Source: JBGAKG01 sp044224495 (GTDB lineage Bacteria > Myxococcota_A > Polyangia > Polyangiales > Polyangiaceae). From it: a stretch of 64,000 bases of DNA. The position numbers were made by a program, and so were the translations under genes. Position 1 is the stretch's first letter. Each line of letters begins with the position of its first letter. The stretch lies in contig JBGAKG010000004.1 of the NCBI GenBank assembly GCA_044224495.1, positions 420,136 to 484,135 of the forward strand. The letters run 5' to 3'. Positions 26,857 through 34,966 of the stretch are shown here, one piece after another. Under the pieces are notes generated by a model. That model was not told where the DNA came from and ran no database searches. It saw only the letters and a program-made list of their open reading frames with translations.

Positions 26857-26944
26857 TGGCGGAGGAGGAGAGATTCGAACTCCCGGTGGGTTGCCCCACG
26901 GCGGTTTTCAAAACCGCTGCCTTAGACCACTCGGCCACTCCTCC
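26857..26944 (-). tRNA. tRNA-Ser (anticodon TGA), CCA encoded
   Basis: Read on the minus strand, it has the acceptor pair GGAGGAG/CTCCTCC, a D-arm with GAGTGGTCTAAGGC, and anticodon stem GCGGT with loop TTTGAAA (anticodon TGA). A long variable arm and T-arm with TTCGAAT follow, then discriminator G and an encoded CCA (26857-26859). The length without CCA is 85 nt, as expected for a class II tRNA. Its 5' half is duplicated at 38035-38077 by integration of a mobile element, so its promoter region now belongs to the element. Confidence 0.96.
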
Positions 26945-26948
26945 AAGT
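26906..26948. repeat. attL: 43-bp direct repeat in the 5' half of tRNA-Ser
   Basis: The block is identical to 38035-38077. It runs from the anticodon stem-loop through the D-arm and 5' acceptor strand and 4 bp beyond. It marks the left junction of the integrated element; the integrase gene begins less than 100 bp further in. Confidence 0.93.
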
Positions 26949-27010
26949 TACTGATCTCGTTCTTCTTTGCCGCGAACTTCTCGGCGCCGTCAACGTCTCC
27001 TTCTCGCTCT

Positions 27011-27033
27011 GCCGACGATTCCGCCGACGATTC
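27011..27033. promoter_or_regulatory. paired arm-type site near attL
   Basis: The 11-bp motif GCCGACGATTC occurs at 27011-27021 and again at 27023-27033. It is the exact reverse complement of the motif found twice near attR. Position (63-85 bp inside the core) and pairing fit arm-type binding sites of a lambda-like integrase. They lie between attL and the integrase stop codon. Confidence 0.7.
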
Positions 27034-27039
27034 CCGGAC

Positions 27040-28434
27040 TCAAGCTCGGGCAAAGTCTACCACCAGGAGCTTCCCGGTCGCGTCGCTCTCGTCGTCCGCA
27101 ACGATCGGCGCATCACCTGCGAGGGCTGCAAGCTCGGGGATCGCACGATGAAGCGGGCGGAGGGCTCCGAGGTTCAGCTCGTCGGCGGTCATCGCCGCTC
27201 GCCGGTAGCGGTTGATCATGATCGACGACGTGTGGCCGGTCCGTTGCTGCACCCAGGTCTCCGTCTTCCCGTTCGCGAGCGAGAGCGTCACGAACGTCCC
27301 CCGCAAGTCGTGCGCTCTCAGCTTCATCCGGTGCTCACTCTGCTCGAAGAGCTTGGGACGGCTGACCCCGGCGACCTTCAAGTCGGCTCGAAGTTCGGCA
27401 GCCAGCTTGTCCACGTACAAGGGCCGGTCTCCCCTGCGCCCCTCTCCGAGTGCCTTCGACGGGAAGACGAAGACCTTCGAGGGGCAGATCGTCTTCCACC
27501 TCCGAAGGGCTTCCGCCGTTCCAGCGTCCAGAGCCCAGCTTCCTCCTCGCTTGTTTTTCGTCACGTCGAGGACGATGTGGCCTGCATCCCCGAGACCGTC
27601 GAGGGTGAGGTTGTCCCACCGGAGAGAGACCGAGTTCTCCTTCCGAGGCCCTTCACGGTTCATGAACCCGTAGAGCAGTCGCCGCACCATCGGGACCTTG
27701 GTGCAGTTCAAGAGCCGAAGCTCTTCGGAGGGGAAGAGGTAGGACTTCTCCTTGGTCTCGTTCGCCTTCGGCGCCCATCCACGAGGGAGCGGGCTCGCCT
27801 TGATGGCCTTCGCCGGGTACACGGCGAGATTGCAGACCCGCCGGATGGCTGCGGCGACGTTGGGCATGAGGCCGTCGGAGACCCTCGCCATCACGAAGTC
27901 GGCGTGGTCGACACTGAACTCGTCCATCGGGATGTCGCCGACCTTGAAGCCGACGAAGGTCGTGTCGTCGTTGACGATCAGCGGCTCGTAGATGACGGGG
28001 TAGACGTGTCGCTCCAGGCGGGTGGCGTTGTCGTGCTGATCGATGCTCTTGACCTTGTGCTTGTACTCGGCGGCAAGCTCGTTGCGCGTCCACCTGAGTC
28101 CGATCTCCTTGAACGTCGGGGTCCGTGGCTTGGTGCGAGCCCCCGGGTCTGCACGTCGTTCTCGACCGGCAACAACGCCTTCGACGACCAGCAGCACCTT
28201 TTGAAGACGCTCTGGGGTCGCCTCTGCAATCTGCCTAAGCAGGGGCTCGGCCAGGTCGGCGTGCGCGGTCTCACGGAGCCTGCGGAGCACATCGGCCATC
28301 AGGGCCTTTCTGGCCAGTGCCTCTTCTCTCGTGCGGATGTGAACGAGCCGAAACGCCGTCCGCTCCGGGAGTGAGAACGACACGAAGGTGGCTCCATGGC
28401 TCTCGTACAAGCTCCCTGAAGGCGGGCGGGGCAT
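27040..28434 (-). CDS. tyrosine recombinase/integrase
   Basis: A 464-aa integrase. The C-terminal catalytic domain has H375-D-L-R378, then H401 in TGH and the nucleophile Y410 in MINRYRR. The first catalytic Arg is probably in the GFMNREGPRKE segment. The middle part contains a core-binding domain (KSIDQHDNATRLERHVYP). The N-terminal ~80 residues, with HIRTREEALARKALM, are likely the arm-binding part. The gene sits at the attL end, oriented with its 3' end toward the tRNA. Its ATG shares one base with the stop of the upstream gene (TGATG), so the two form an operon. Confidence 0.92.
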   Translation of the reverse strand: MPRPPSGSLYESHGATFVSFSLPERTAFRLVHIRTREEALARKALMADVLRRLRETAHADLAEPLLRQIAEATPERLQKVLLVVEGVVAGRERRADPGARTKPRTPTFKEIGLRWTRNELAAEYKHKVKSIDQHDNATRLERHVYPVIYEPLIVNDDTTFVGFKVGDIPMDEFSVDHADFVMARVSDGLMPNVAAAIRRVCNLAVYPAKAIKASPLPRGWAPKANETKEKSYLFPSEELRLLNCTKVPMVRRLLYGFMNREGPRKENSVSLRWDNLTLDGLGDAGHIVLDVTKNKRGGSWALDAGTAEALRRWKTICPSKVFVFPSKALGEGRRGDRPLYVDKLAAELRADLKVAGVSRPKLFEQSEHRMKLRAHDLRGTFVTLSLANGKTETWVQQRTGHTSSIMINRYRRAAMTADELNLGALRPLHRAIPELAALAGDAPIVADDESDATGKLLVVDFARA

Positions 28435-28946
28435 CAGCGACCCCCACGGACGGCCAGGCCGGCCCGGGCTCGGATCGCGTCCAACTCTGCGTCAGCTTCT
28501 TGCTCCAGTCGCGGGAGCTTCGCAGGGGGGTCGACGGACAGTGCAGCTTGAACATCGCCCCACCGGGCCAGGATGCGCTTACCGATCTTCTTCGAGGGGA
28601 ACGCCCCCTCCCGAGCAAGACGGAGATAGATCGCCTTCTCGACTCGGCCTGAACGCTGGTCGATGAACGCCTCCGGGGGCAGAGGGGTCATCACCTGGGT
28701 CGAAGCCGGCCTCGGTCGCTTCGGCGGTTCGAGCTGTAGCCCCATCTCCAACGCACGTGCTTGGAGACTCGCGAGCCGGGCGAACAACGCCTTGGCCCGA
28801 GCGTCGAGTGTGAGGACCTCGGCCTCCTCGTGGCAGACCTCCGCCTCGGCCTTCAAGGTGTCAGCCGCAAGGGCGGCAACTGGGGCGATTTTCGGAAGCA
28901 CGCTCTGGATACACCGGCCGTGAGCCCGGTCGTCGTGGGAATCCAT
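28434..28946 (-). CDS. probable recombination directionality factor / HTH protein
   Basis: A 170-aa protein encoded directly upstream of the integrase with a one-base overlap. An N-terminal helical, coiled-coil-like part (residues 20-75) precedes a segment that reads like an excisionase/MerR winged helix: PLPPEAFIDQRSG, IYLRLAREGAFPSKKIGKR, ILARWGDVQAAL. Position and size suggest an excisionase-like factor that controls integrase direction. This is an inference; the protein could also be an unrelated DNA-binding regulator. Confidence 0.6.
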   Translation of the reverse strand: MDSHDDRAHGRCIQSVLPKIAPVAALAADTLKAEAEVCHEEAEVLTLDARAKALFARLASLQARALEMGLQLEPPKRPRPASTQVMTPLPPEAFIDQRSGRVEKAIYLRLAREGAFPSKKIGKRILARWGDVQAALSVDPPAKLPRLEQEADAELDAIRARAGLAVRGGR

Positions 28947-29273
28947 GCTCGACGACGTTCGAGACGGCGGTTTTTCAACCGGCTCGCGCCGAGAACCGCA
29001 CGATTATCGAATGCGGAGGTTCGCTGCCCGACCGTCTCCGGCATGTTTGGTGCGCACGGACTCAAAGATCGGACGGGGGCCAGGAGCACGAACTCGGGCG
29101 CCGGTGGAGCAGATGCGGCGAGGATGCAGCCGGCTCGACCCGAAAACTCACCCCTCGCACTCACGGGTACGACCCGAGGGAGGAGTAATCGATGAGTATC
29201 GATGGGTCCGGTGTAGAGGGGTTGAGCCCCGGGGTGATCCGCCAAGACGACCCCGGGGCTCGAAGGAGCCCAC
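28947..29273. other. 327-bp intergenic region of the island
   Basis: This lies between the divergent integrase operon and the 606-aa gene. It holds two CGACCCGA boxes and a GGAGGAG element followed by an ATG at 29192, which opens an 86-codon Arg-rich frame. That frame overlaps the next gene and looks non-coding, though a leader peptide is possible. A strong hairpin (29224-29261) is also present. It is the natural place for element promoters or a replication origin. Confidence 0.5.
29224..29261. promoter_or_regulatory. 11-bp stem hairpin before the ribosome-binding site
   Basis: The arms GAGCCCCGGGG and CCCCGGGGCTC are perfect complements around a 16-nt loop. The stem ends 1 nt before the AAGGAG element (29263-29268) of the downstream GTG start. 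It could control translation of that gene, or mark a replication or transfer origin. There is no T-run, so it is not a typical terminator. Confidence 0.55.
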
Positions 29274-31094
29274 GTGCCTTCCAGTACACCGGACGACGAA
29301 CGCTACCTCGGTGCCGAACAGGACGATGGACCTGTCAGGCACGACCCAGCCGCTTGGACATACTCGGATGGCCCCGTCCGTGGCGTCGTGATCTACGGAC
29401 ATGGTTACGCCGTCCGGGTCCGTCTGCTCGGGGTCGTCGGCGAACTTCTTGAGCGCCTCGGCCGGCTCTCTTGGCGACGTGAAGGTCACCCCCAGTGGCG
29501 GACGATGGCCGGCGGACGACAAGTGCTTCGGGGGTCCGCATGGTTGACGCACCGGGCTCCAGGATCGCGTCGCCGGGGAAAGGCCCGCACCAAGTCCCCG
29601 CTGGTCACCCTGAACGAAGCCTACAAGATGAGGTTGTACTCGCTCGGTCTCGACATCCGCGACGAGGGCGTCTTCATAGAGTTTCAAGGCGTTCGACAGG
29701 ACGACATCCGGCGTCTGCTCGGGGAGGTACTCGGGCTCGGGACGAACGAGTGGACGGTGGAGCACTTCACCACGGCCGAACGCTACATCGTCCTGCTACC
29801 GTCCGACGCGGTTCGGCTGGCACGCTCACTGGGGTACTCGTCCAGCCAAGGCAAGGGCGCCTTCGCGAGGAAGAGCTACGCCATCAAGTGCCACGAGATC
29901 CCGGTGAATGTTCGTCGCCGCACCCCGTCGAAGGCCGTCCTGTCCTGCTACAGGGTTACTCATGGAGCGACCTCGGCCTTCAAGCTCGAAGTTCGACTGC
30001 GGGGTCGCCGTCGAGACCGGCGTCAGTTCACGGGGGACGACGTGCGGAAGCTCGACGACATCTTGCTCGACCTCGTTCGAGAGCACGGCTTGGTCCCCGT
30101 ACTGAAGCCGGCCCGGTGGGAGCCACGAATGTTCAACACCAGGGTCGAGAGCGCCGGCTTCGACGAGACGATCAGGCCGCTCCCGCAAAAATCGTGGAGG
30201 GGGAAGGCCATGGATGCCCGAGATATTCGGCGCCTCCGCGAACGTCACATCCCCTCACCGGTCGGATCGATGGAAGACACCGGCGAATCAGCCACGACAC
30301 CCCGCTCGACGCCCACCCTTAGGTCACCCCTTCAAGCTCCAGGCCACTGGCGTCAGGTCAACAGCTCCGACAACCCGATGGACGTTCGGTGGTTCCTCCC
30401 TGGTGACCTGGAAAGCGATGGACCTCGGGAAGGACTCCTCCCGCCCACTTCCCCTGAGGAAGCAGTTGGTCGGGCTGTAGGTGCTCAGCAAGGAGTCCTT
30501 GTCGAGGTCGTCCTTCCCGAGGACCGGGATCCGAGCCCGTTCATCGACCAGATCATCCGGCACCGCTCCGGGAGGAAGGTCGGGGTCATCGTGGTTGGAA
30601 CGCAGAGCTGGGGGCAGGTCGAGGTGAGGCTCCTTCGCGATCACCGGCTCGACGAGAACGCCGAGGACATCATCATCATCGTGGACACGACGGCGATGAG
30701 CTTCTTCACGACCTCTCTTGAAGCCACGGTCAACGAGCACCCGGACCTTGGGCAGGCCGAGACCACCGCAGTGGCGGCGAACATCTGGGACCTCTTGAAG
30801 ACCTTGAGGACCACGGTCGAGCAGACCGACGCGATCGTCACGGTGTTCTCGGTCGACCACAGGCCCGACTCCGGGAAGGGCAAGCTGCGACCGTCGAACT
30901 TCTGGACCGACGCACGGGTGAGGAGTTTCCTTGGGGATGCCGGTCGCTACTGGTGTCATATGAGGTTCCGGGTGGAGCACGAGATGCACGAGACGAGGCG
31001 ACGACTGTCATGGACCACGACCAAGGTCGTCGTGCTCAAGGACGAGACCGAAGGCATCCTCGGGCGGCTCCACCCATGGAGGGCGACTTCATGA
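29274..31094 (+). CDS. large unknown island protein (possible replication initiator)
   Basis: A 606-aa protein. The GTG at 29274 is chosen for the strong AAGGAG with 5-nt spacing. Residues ~115-310 (MRLYSLGLDIRDEG, then CYRVTHGATSAFKLEVRLRGRRR) recall the basic core of plasmid/phage replication-initiation proteins, but no catalytic motif can be claimed. A low-complexity linker (~315-370) leads to a C-terminal alpha/beta domain (GVIVVGTQSWGQVEVRLL, EDIIIIVDTTAMSFF) that looks like a RecA-type fold without a visible Walker A. The N-terminal 100 residues are less convincing, and a later start (ATG 29505) is possible. It overlaps the next gene by ATGA. Confidence 0.6.
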   Translation: MPSSTPDDERYLGAEQDDGPVRHDPAAWTYSDGPVRGVVIYGHGYAVRVRLLGVVGELLERLGRLSWRREGHPQWRTMAGGRQVLRGSAWLTHRAPGSRRRGKARTKSPLVTLNEAYKMRLYSLGLDIRDEGVFIEFQGVRQDDIRRLLGEVLGLGTNEWTVEHFTTAERYIVLLPSDAVRLARSLGYSSSQGKGAFARKSYAIKCHEIPVNVRRRTPSKAVLSCYRVTHGATSAFKLEVRLRGRRRDRRQFTGDDVRKLDDILLDLVREHGLVPVLKPARWEPRMFNTRVESAGFDETIRPLPQKSWRGKAMDARDIRRLRERHIPSPVGSMEDTGESATTPRSTPTLRSPLQAPGHWRQVNSSDNPMDVRWFLPGDLESDGPREGLLPPTSPEEAVGRAVGAQQGVLVEVVLPEDRDPSPFIDQIIRHRSGRKVGVIVVGTQSWGQVEVRLLRDHRLDENAEDIIIIVDTTAMSFFTTSLEATVNEHPDLGQAETTAVAANIWDLLKTLRTTVEQTDAIVTVFSVDHRPDSGKGKLRPSNFWTDARVRSFLGDAGRYWCHMRFRVEHEMHETRRRLSWTTTKVVVLKDETEGILGRLHPWRATS

Positions 31095-31357
31095 TGAACA
31101 CGGACTACACCACGGGCCTGACGACGCTTGGGGCGGCCCTGTCCTGTGGGACTCGCGTGAGGCTCCTCCTCGCGGTCGCCAAGGAACCGATGCCGATCGG
31201 CGAACTCGCGCGGTCGCTCGGGATCGCCCAGTCCACGTGCTCGCACCACGTTGACGCTCTCATCCGAGTGAATCTCCTGGAGACGGTGGCCGAAGGCGCC
31301 CGGCATGTCGTCCATCCCGTTGCAGGAGAAATCAGGATCGCCCTTCGTGCGTCATGA
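31091..31357 (+). CDS. ArsR-type winged-helix regulator (small)
   Basis: An 88-aa protein: LGAALSCGTRVRLLLAVAKEPMPIGELARSLGIAQSTCSHHVDALIRVNLLETVAEG, a complete ArsR-like winged helix. No metal ligands are evident. The ATG at 31091 is supported by GGAGGG at 31078-31083 and by the ATGA overlap with the upstream stop. It probably regulates island genes, perhaps its own operon. The 3' end overlaps the serine recombinase gene on the other strand by 26 bp. Confidence 0.8.
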   Translation: MMNTDYTTGLTTLGAALSCGTRVRLLLAVAKEPMPIGELARSLGIAQSTCSHHVDALIRVNLLETVAEGARHVVHPVAGEIRIALRAS

Positions 31358-32075
31358 CACAGGGGGTAGGTCGAGAGGACCGACCTCGACATCCCAGCGC
31401 GAGTCTGCGGACAACAGCCGGAGACCAGGCATCGGCACGACGGGGCCGATGGCCCTCTTTCAAGAGAATGCCGCAGATCGCCCTGAAGGAACTGCCCCTC
31501 GCCCGAAGCTCCCGGACCCTCGCGATGATGGCCACTTCCTCGGGTACCTCCACGAGGGTGAGCCCATCATCGGCTACCCGACGGCCGAACCTCGGCTCCG
31601 AGGCGTACACCCGGTTGTTCTGGTCGGCCCGACGCCGACCTTCAAGAAGGCGGGCACGAATCACGTCCTTCTCCAGTTCGGCGAAGGACGCGAGGATCGT
31701 CGTGAGCAGTTTCAAAATTGAAGACCCCATGCCGGAGGCGCTGTCCACACCATCGTTGACGGCGACGACGCGGACACCGGCGTCGATCAAAGACGCGAGG
31801 GTGCTTTGAACGTCGATCGAGTTCCTCCCGAGCCGATCGAGCTTGGCGACGACGAGCGTGGCACCGGCACCAAGGGCGAGGACGGTCTTGATGGCGTCGT
31901 TGAAGCCGGGCCGGTTCTCGATCGAGGCGCCGGAGATCCCCGCGTCTTCAAAGACCGCCTTCAAGTTCACCCGCTGGTACGAGCACCAGCTTTCAATTCG
32001 ATCTCGTTGAACACCGAGCCCTTCACCGTCGACCTGGCCGAGGGTCGAGACGCGGACGTAGCCGTAGGCTTCCAT
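31332..32075 (-). CDS. serine recombinase (resolvase/invertase family)
   Basis: A protein of about 247 aa. With the ATG at 32075 the catalytic serine is Ser10 in YGYVRVST, as in gamma-delta resolvase; a start at 32114 adds 13 residues. Further family motifs are VVAKLDRLGRN, the long E-helix (LLTTILASFAELEKDVIRARLLEGRR) and a C-terminal helix-turn-helix (GSSFRAICGILLKEGHRPRRADAWSPAVVRRL). The size fits a resolvase or invertase, not a large serine integrase. It may resolve dimers or invert a segment within the island. Confidence 0.9.
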   Translation of the reverse strand: MEAYGYVRVSTLGQVDGEGLGVQRDRIESWCSYQRVNLKAVFEDAGISGASIENRPGFNDAIKTVLALGAGATLVVAKLDRLGRNSIDVQSTLASLIDAGVRVVAVNDGVDSASGMGSSILKLLTTILASFAELEKDVIRARLLEGRRRADQNNRVYASEPRFGRRVADDGLTLVEVPEEVAIIARVRELRARGSSFRAICGILLKEGHRPRRADAWSPAVVRRLALGCRGRSSRPTPCVMTHEGRS

Positions 32076-32171
32076 GTCTTCAAGACGAGCGGCGTTGCCG
32101 ACCTTCAACTTCAAGAGCGGAAACAGCCACGGTGCCGCTTGAAAGACCGGCTACGCCGCTCGGTCCCCGGC

Positions 32172-32211
32172 GGCCCAAAGAGGCGCCCGATCTAGGCCGA
32201 AAATTTGGGCC
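32172..32211. promoter_or_regulatory. inverted repeat in the recombinase/endonuclease intergenic region
   Basis: GGCCCAAA (32172-32179) and TTTGGGCC (32204-32211) are perfect 8-bp arms separated by 24 bp. They lie in the 166-bp gap between the divergent serine recombinase and endonuclease genes. The site could be a recombination (res-like) site or an operator; the sequence alone does not decide. Confidence 0.4.
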
Positions 32212-32241
32212 CTCCCGGGGGCAACCTGTACGCAGTCATGC

Positions 32242-33153
32242 GTGGACACGAAGACGGCGATCGAGACTGCGAGCAGACACCTCGTCGGCATGAAGGGGCA
32301 CGTTCTCGACCTGCTGACGATCTCCGCGCCGGTCTCTCCCGGTGCCGCCGTCAACCTGGCCAAGGTGGTCTCCAAGCTATCCCCTCTCCTGGGCAACCTG
32401 ATCGAGTTCAACACCGTCGAGTTTCTGAACCAGCAGCCTGAATTCGGCTCGCTCGGGCGGTGGAAGCGCCAGGATCCGGGGTTCCCGGACGCCATTTTCG
32501 ATGGGAAGATCACGCCCGCTCCAGGATTCGAGATCAAGGCTTGGTTCCCTCTTGCGACGGAGATCACCGCACGGTTCAAGGACAGCCAGCGGCACTTCGA
32601 GCACGACCAAACGCACGTGGTGCTTCTGGCGTGGCTCCCCGAGCACTTGATCTTCGGGAAACCCTACGTGCTCGACGTGTGCATCGTCTCGGGCCTGTCC
32701 GTCGCAAGGGCCCGGGACACGCACTACCACAACCCCCCTGACTACCTGGTCGTCGAGCCTAACGACACCTCTGCCCGGACGGCCAATCTCCAACAGACGA
32801 ACACGAACGGGTACAAGTGGCAGGGGGACGAGAAGGAATTTGCACGAGCGGAGAAGCTGGTCGGCTCGTGGGGACGCAATGGCCAGACGTATTCGCCCAA
32901 GGCCGACTACCAGACGAAGGTGCGGGACCTCATGTCGAAGTTCAGCTACCGCCTCGACACGAACTTCGCCAAAATCGACCGCATCGTCCACCCCGGGATC
33001 GAGCAGTTCAAGACGAAGGTGCTTAGTTCCCGCGTCCACGGGCGGACGGTGAAGGAGTGGGGTCGACTTCTCCCGAGCGACGATGACGACGAGATCGAGA
33101 AAGCGTTGAAGGATCGTCTCCCCGTCGACTGGGGCAAGAAGCTCGTGAAGTAG
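32242..33153 (+). CDS. putative type II restriction endonuclease (PD-(D/E)XK)
   Basis: A 303-aa protein with a likely nuclease core: P82-D83 in GFPDAIFDG, then E97-x-K99 in FEIKAW, and a supporting acidic residue in LIEFNTVE. It faces a DNA methyltransferase gene with no base between the two stop codons, the usual restriction-modification neighbourhood. No specificity can be predicted. The GTG at 32242 lacks a good ribosome-binding site; an ATG 16 codons further in is an alternative. Expression must be separate from the methylase, which is on the other strand. Confidence 0.72.
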   Translation: MDTKTAIETASRHLVGMKGHVLDLLTISAPVSPGAAVNLAKVVSKLSPLLGNLIEFNTVEFLNQQPEFGSLGRWKRQDPGFPDAIFDGKITPAPGFEIKAWFPLATEITARFKDSQRHFEHDQTHVVLLAWLPEHLIFGKPYVLDVCIVSGLSVARARDTHYHNPPDYLVVEPNDTSARTANLQQTNTNGYKWQGDEKEFARAEKLVGSWGRNGQTYSPKADYQTKVRDLMSKFSYRLDTNFAKIDRIVHPGIEQFKTKVLSSRVHGRTVKEWGRLLPSDDDDEIEKALKDRLPVDWGKKLVK

Positions 33154-34254
33154 CTACCTGAGCGCCGACAACAGTGGAACCTGTCGAGTTGCGTCCCGAT
33201 ACCGGTTCACGCCGTACTGGAAGTAGGTAGGGTCGATCTCTCCAGCAAAGGCCCGCCGTCCGAGTTGGCGTGCAGCCAGTGAGCCGGTGAACAGCCCACC
33301 AAATGGCTCCCACACGATGTCGCCCTCGTCCGTGGATGCCTCGATGATTCGCCGCATGAGGTCGAGGGGCTTCTGATTCAGGTGAACGGCCTTGCCGGAA
33401 TCGACCTTCACGCGCTCTTCACCGCGGACGGCGTTTCGCTCCCAGACGTTGGTCACACCGTGCGGGCAGTTGAACTTTGACCGCATGGCTGCCCACTGGC
33501 GTTCCGTCACGGGCTTCTTCCCGTCGAGAGAGAAATAGGGCCGCCCTTCAGGCGCCCCGAACTCGTTCGCATAGTCGCTCAGCCGTTGCATCGTCTCGGG
33601 CGGCGGGAAGTACCAAAGGTGCCCCTGGTCCAGATACTTGCGGACGGCGGCGTCTTTGACCCCGCAGGCCTCGTTCGCTCGCCTAAGCGTGAGCCCAGTA
33701 CGCTTCCACTCATCCAACAGCCACCGCTTCAGCGGTTTCCCTTCCACTCTGGCCTCGAACACGTACTGGACGCACACCTCGGTGACGACCGGAAACCGCC
33801 TGATCTTCTGTGTGTTGACGTTACCGGCGATGTGCCCGATGCCTTTGTTCCAGATGTTGCAGTTCACGTAGCGCCAGCCGTACTTCTCCAAGATCGGGTG
33901 GGCTGCGGCCCAGCCGATCTCTGAGTTCCAGAACCAGAGCGTGGTCGCCGGGGTCGCGGATTGAGACCAAGCCTTCGCGTGAGGTTCGTACCAATGCGGC
34001 ACGTCGAGGTGGTCCGATGTGTCGCCCTCGAAGCCGAGGACACCGTAGGCACCGTCCGACACAATTGTCGTCGGCGAAGGCCACTTCTCGTAGAGATCGA
34101 GAGAGTCGCCGAAGTTGAGCGACACGAATTCATCCTTAAAGACCGATGAAGACGGTGCCGTGTCGAGGACGATCGCTTTGCCCCGACCCACCGTGCTTGT
34201 CGGTGCAGCTCTCAGGGAGCGTTTGCCCGCAACTTCCTCATCGAGATGATTCAT
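33154..34254 (-). CDS. DNA methyltransferase (beta-class, N4-cytosine or N6-adenine)
   Basis: A 366-aa methylase with permuted motifs. The catalytic motif IV reads SDGAYG (residues 66-71) instead of the common DPPY. The SAM-binding motif I reads EPFGGLFTG (316-324) after LNQKPLDLMRRII. A middle segment (GLTLRRANEACGVKDAAVRKYLD) resembles a helix-turn-helix and may be part of target recognition. The SDG(A/P)YG variant occurs in a known branch of type II and phage methylases. It converges with the endonuclease candidate. Its start overlaps the LexA-like gene by 17 bp, so it is translated from the same message as that repressor. Confidence 0.88.
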   Translation of the reverse strand: MNHLDEEVAGKRSLRAAPTSTVGRGKAIVLDTAPSSSVFKDEFVSLNFGDSLDLYEKWPSPTTIVSDGAYGVLGFEGDTSDHLDVPHWYEPHAKAWSQSATPATTLWFWNSEIGWAAAHPILEKYGWRYVNCNIWNKGIGHIAGNVNTQKIRRFPVVTEVCVQYVFEARVEGKPLKRWLLDEWKRTGLTLRRANEACGVKDAAVRKYLDQGHLWYFPPPETMQRLSDYANEFGAPEGRPYFSLDGKKPVTERQWAAMRSKFNCPHGVTNVWERNAVRGEERVKVDSGKAVHLNQKPLDLMRRIIEASTDEGDIVWEPFGGLFTGSLAARQLGRRAFAGEIDPTYFQYGVNRYRDATRQVPLLSALR

Positions 34255-34957
34255 CTTGGCTCCTCTTCGTTCGTCCAGGTCTTGTCTTCAACTGGCGCCA
34301 GTTGTCTGATCCCTTTCGGCCGTTGCCCTTCGCAAGTTGCGCGGACACCCCTCGAACGAGGGCGACGACGACCCCTTGGATCAGCGGTGCGTCTGCACGG
34401 ATGGGCTTGTACTTCTGGTTCTCAGGTTCGAGCCAGATGCCGTCGTCGCGAATACGGAGGCGCTTCAGCGTCATCTCCCCATCCACGGTGGCGACCACGA
34501 TGTCCCCGTCACGGCCTGTTCGCTGCTCTCGGACGAGCACCACGTCACCGTCCACAATTGCGGCCCCCTCCATGCTGTCGCCTTCGACGTGAAGGGCGAA
34601 GTGCGGGCCGGAGTCGAGCCAATCAGCCGCCACAGTAACCGCACCGTGTTCGCGCTCTTCAGCCGTCTGCGGGCGGCCGGCTACGACGCTGCCCAGAAGG
34701 GGGACCCGGCGAACTAGCGGCGGGGCCTCTGGCAACCGCACTTGTCGAGCCTTGCCTCCCCCGAGCACGACATAGCCCTTGCGTGCGAGGACCTGAAGAT
34801 GGTCCCGGGCGGTCCCAGTAGATGCCCACCCGAACTCTGCGCACAGCTCCCGGTACGTGGGAGCTGCCTCGCCTCGATCTCGGCGACGCCGAAGAGCCGC
34901 GAGCAAGCCGGCTTGGGCAGGGGTTAGATCGAGCACGAACGAACGAGTACCACTCAT
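34238..34957 (-). CDS. LexA-like self-cleaving repressor (S24 peptidase family)
   Basis: A 239-aa protein. The N-terminal LexA-type winged helix reads LTPAQAGLLAALRRRRDRGEAAPTYRELCAEFGWASTGTARDHLQ. The cleavage site A93-G94 (VVAGRP), Ser128 (GDSME) and Lys165 (MTLKR) have spacings of 35 and 37 residues, the same as in E. coli LexA (84, 119, 156), so the autocleavage machinery looks intact. A basic C-terminal tail is extra. The ATG at 34957 overlaps the preceding stop and lies within a near-perfect palindrome. It should release its targets after RecA activation. It is encoded on the same message as the methyltransferase. Confidence 0.88.
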   Translation of the reverse strand: MSGTRSFVLDLTPAQAGLLAALRRRRDRGEAAPTYRELCAEFGWASTGTARDHLQVLARKGYVVLGGGKARQVRLPEAPPLVRRVPLLGSVVAGRPQTAEEREHGAVTVAADWLDSGPHFALHVEGDSMEGAAIVDGDVVLVREQRTGRDGDIVVATVDGEMTLKRLRIRDDGIWLEPENQKYKPIRADAPLIQGVVVALVRGVSAQLAKGNGRKGSDNWRQLKTRPGRTKRSQDESSR

Positions 34958-34966
34958 TTGAGTGGT
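34949..34966. promoter_or_regulatory. palindrome over the LexA-like start codon (candidate operator)
   Basis: ACCACTCA and TGAGTGGT are perfect 8-bp arms around TT. The ATG of the repressor gene lies in the middle. It does not resemble the E. coli (CTG-N10-CAG) or Gram-positive SOS box, so it would be an element-specific site. It is internal to the gene run, which leaves room for an internal promoter. Confidence 0.5.

Noticed and set aside
29192..29452. 86-codon frame with a strong GGAGGAG element
   Set aside because: The product is Arg-rich with no domain-like pattern and overlaps the better supported gene in another frame. It was kept only as a remark on the intergenic region.
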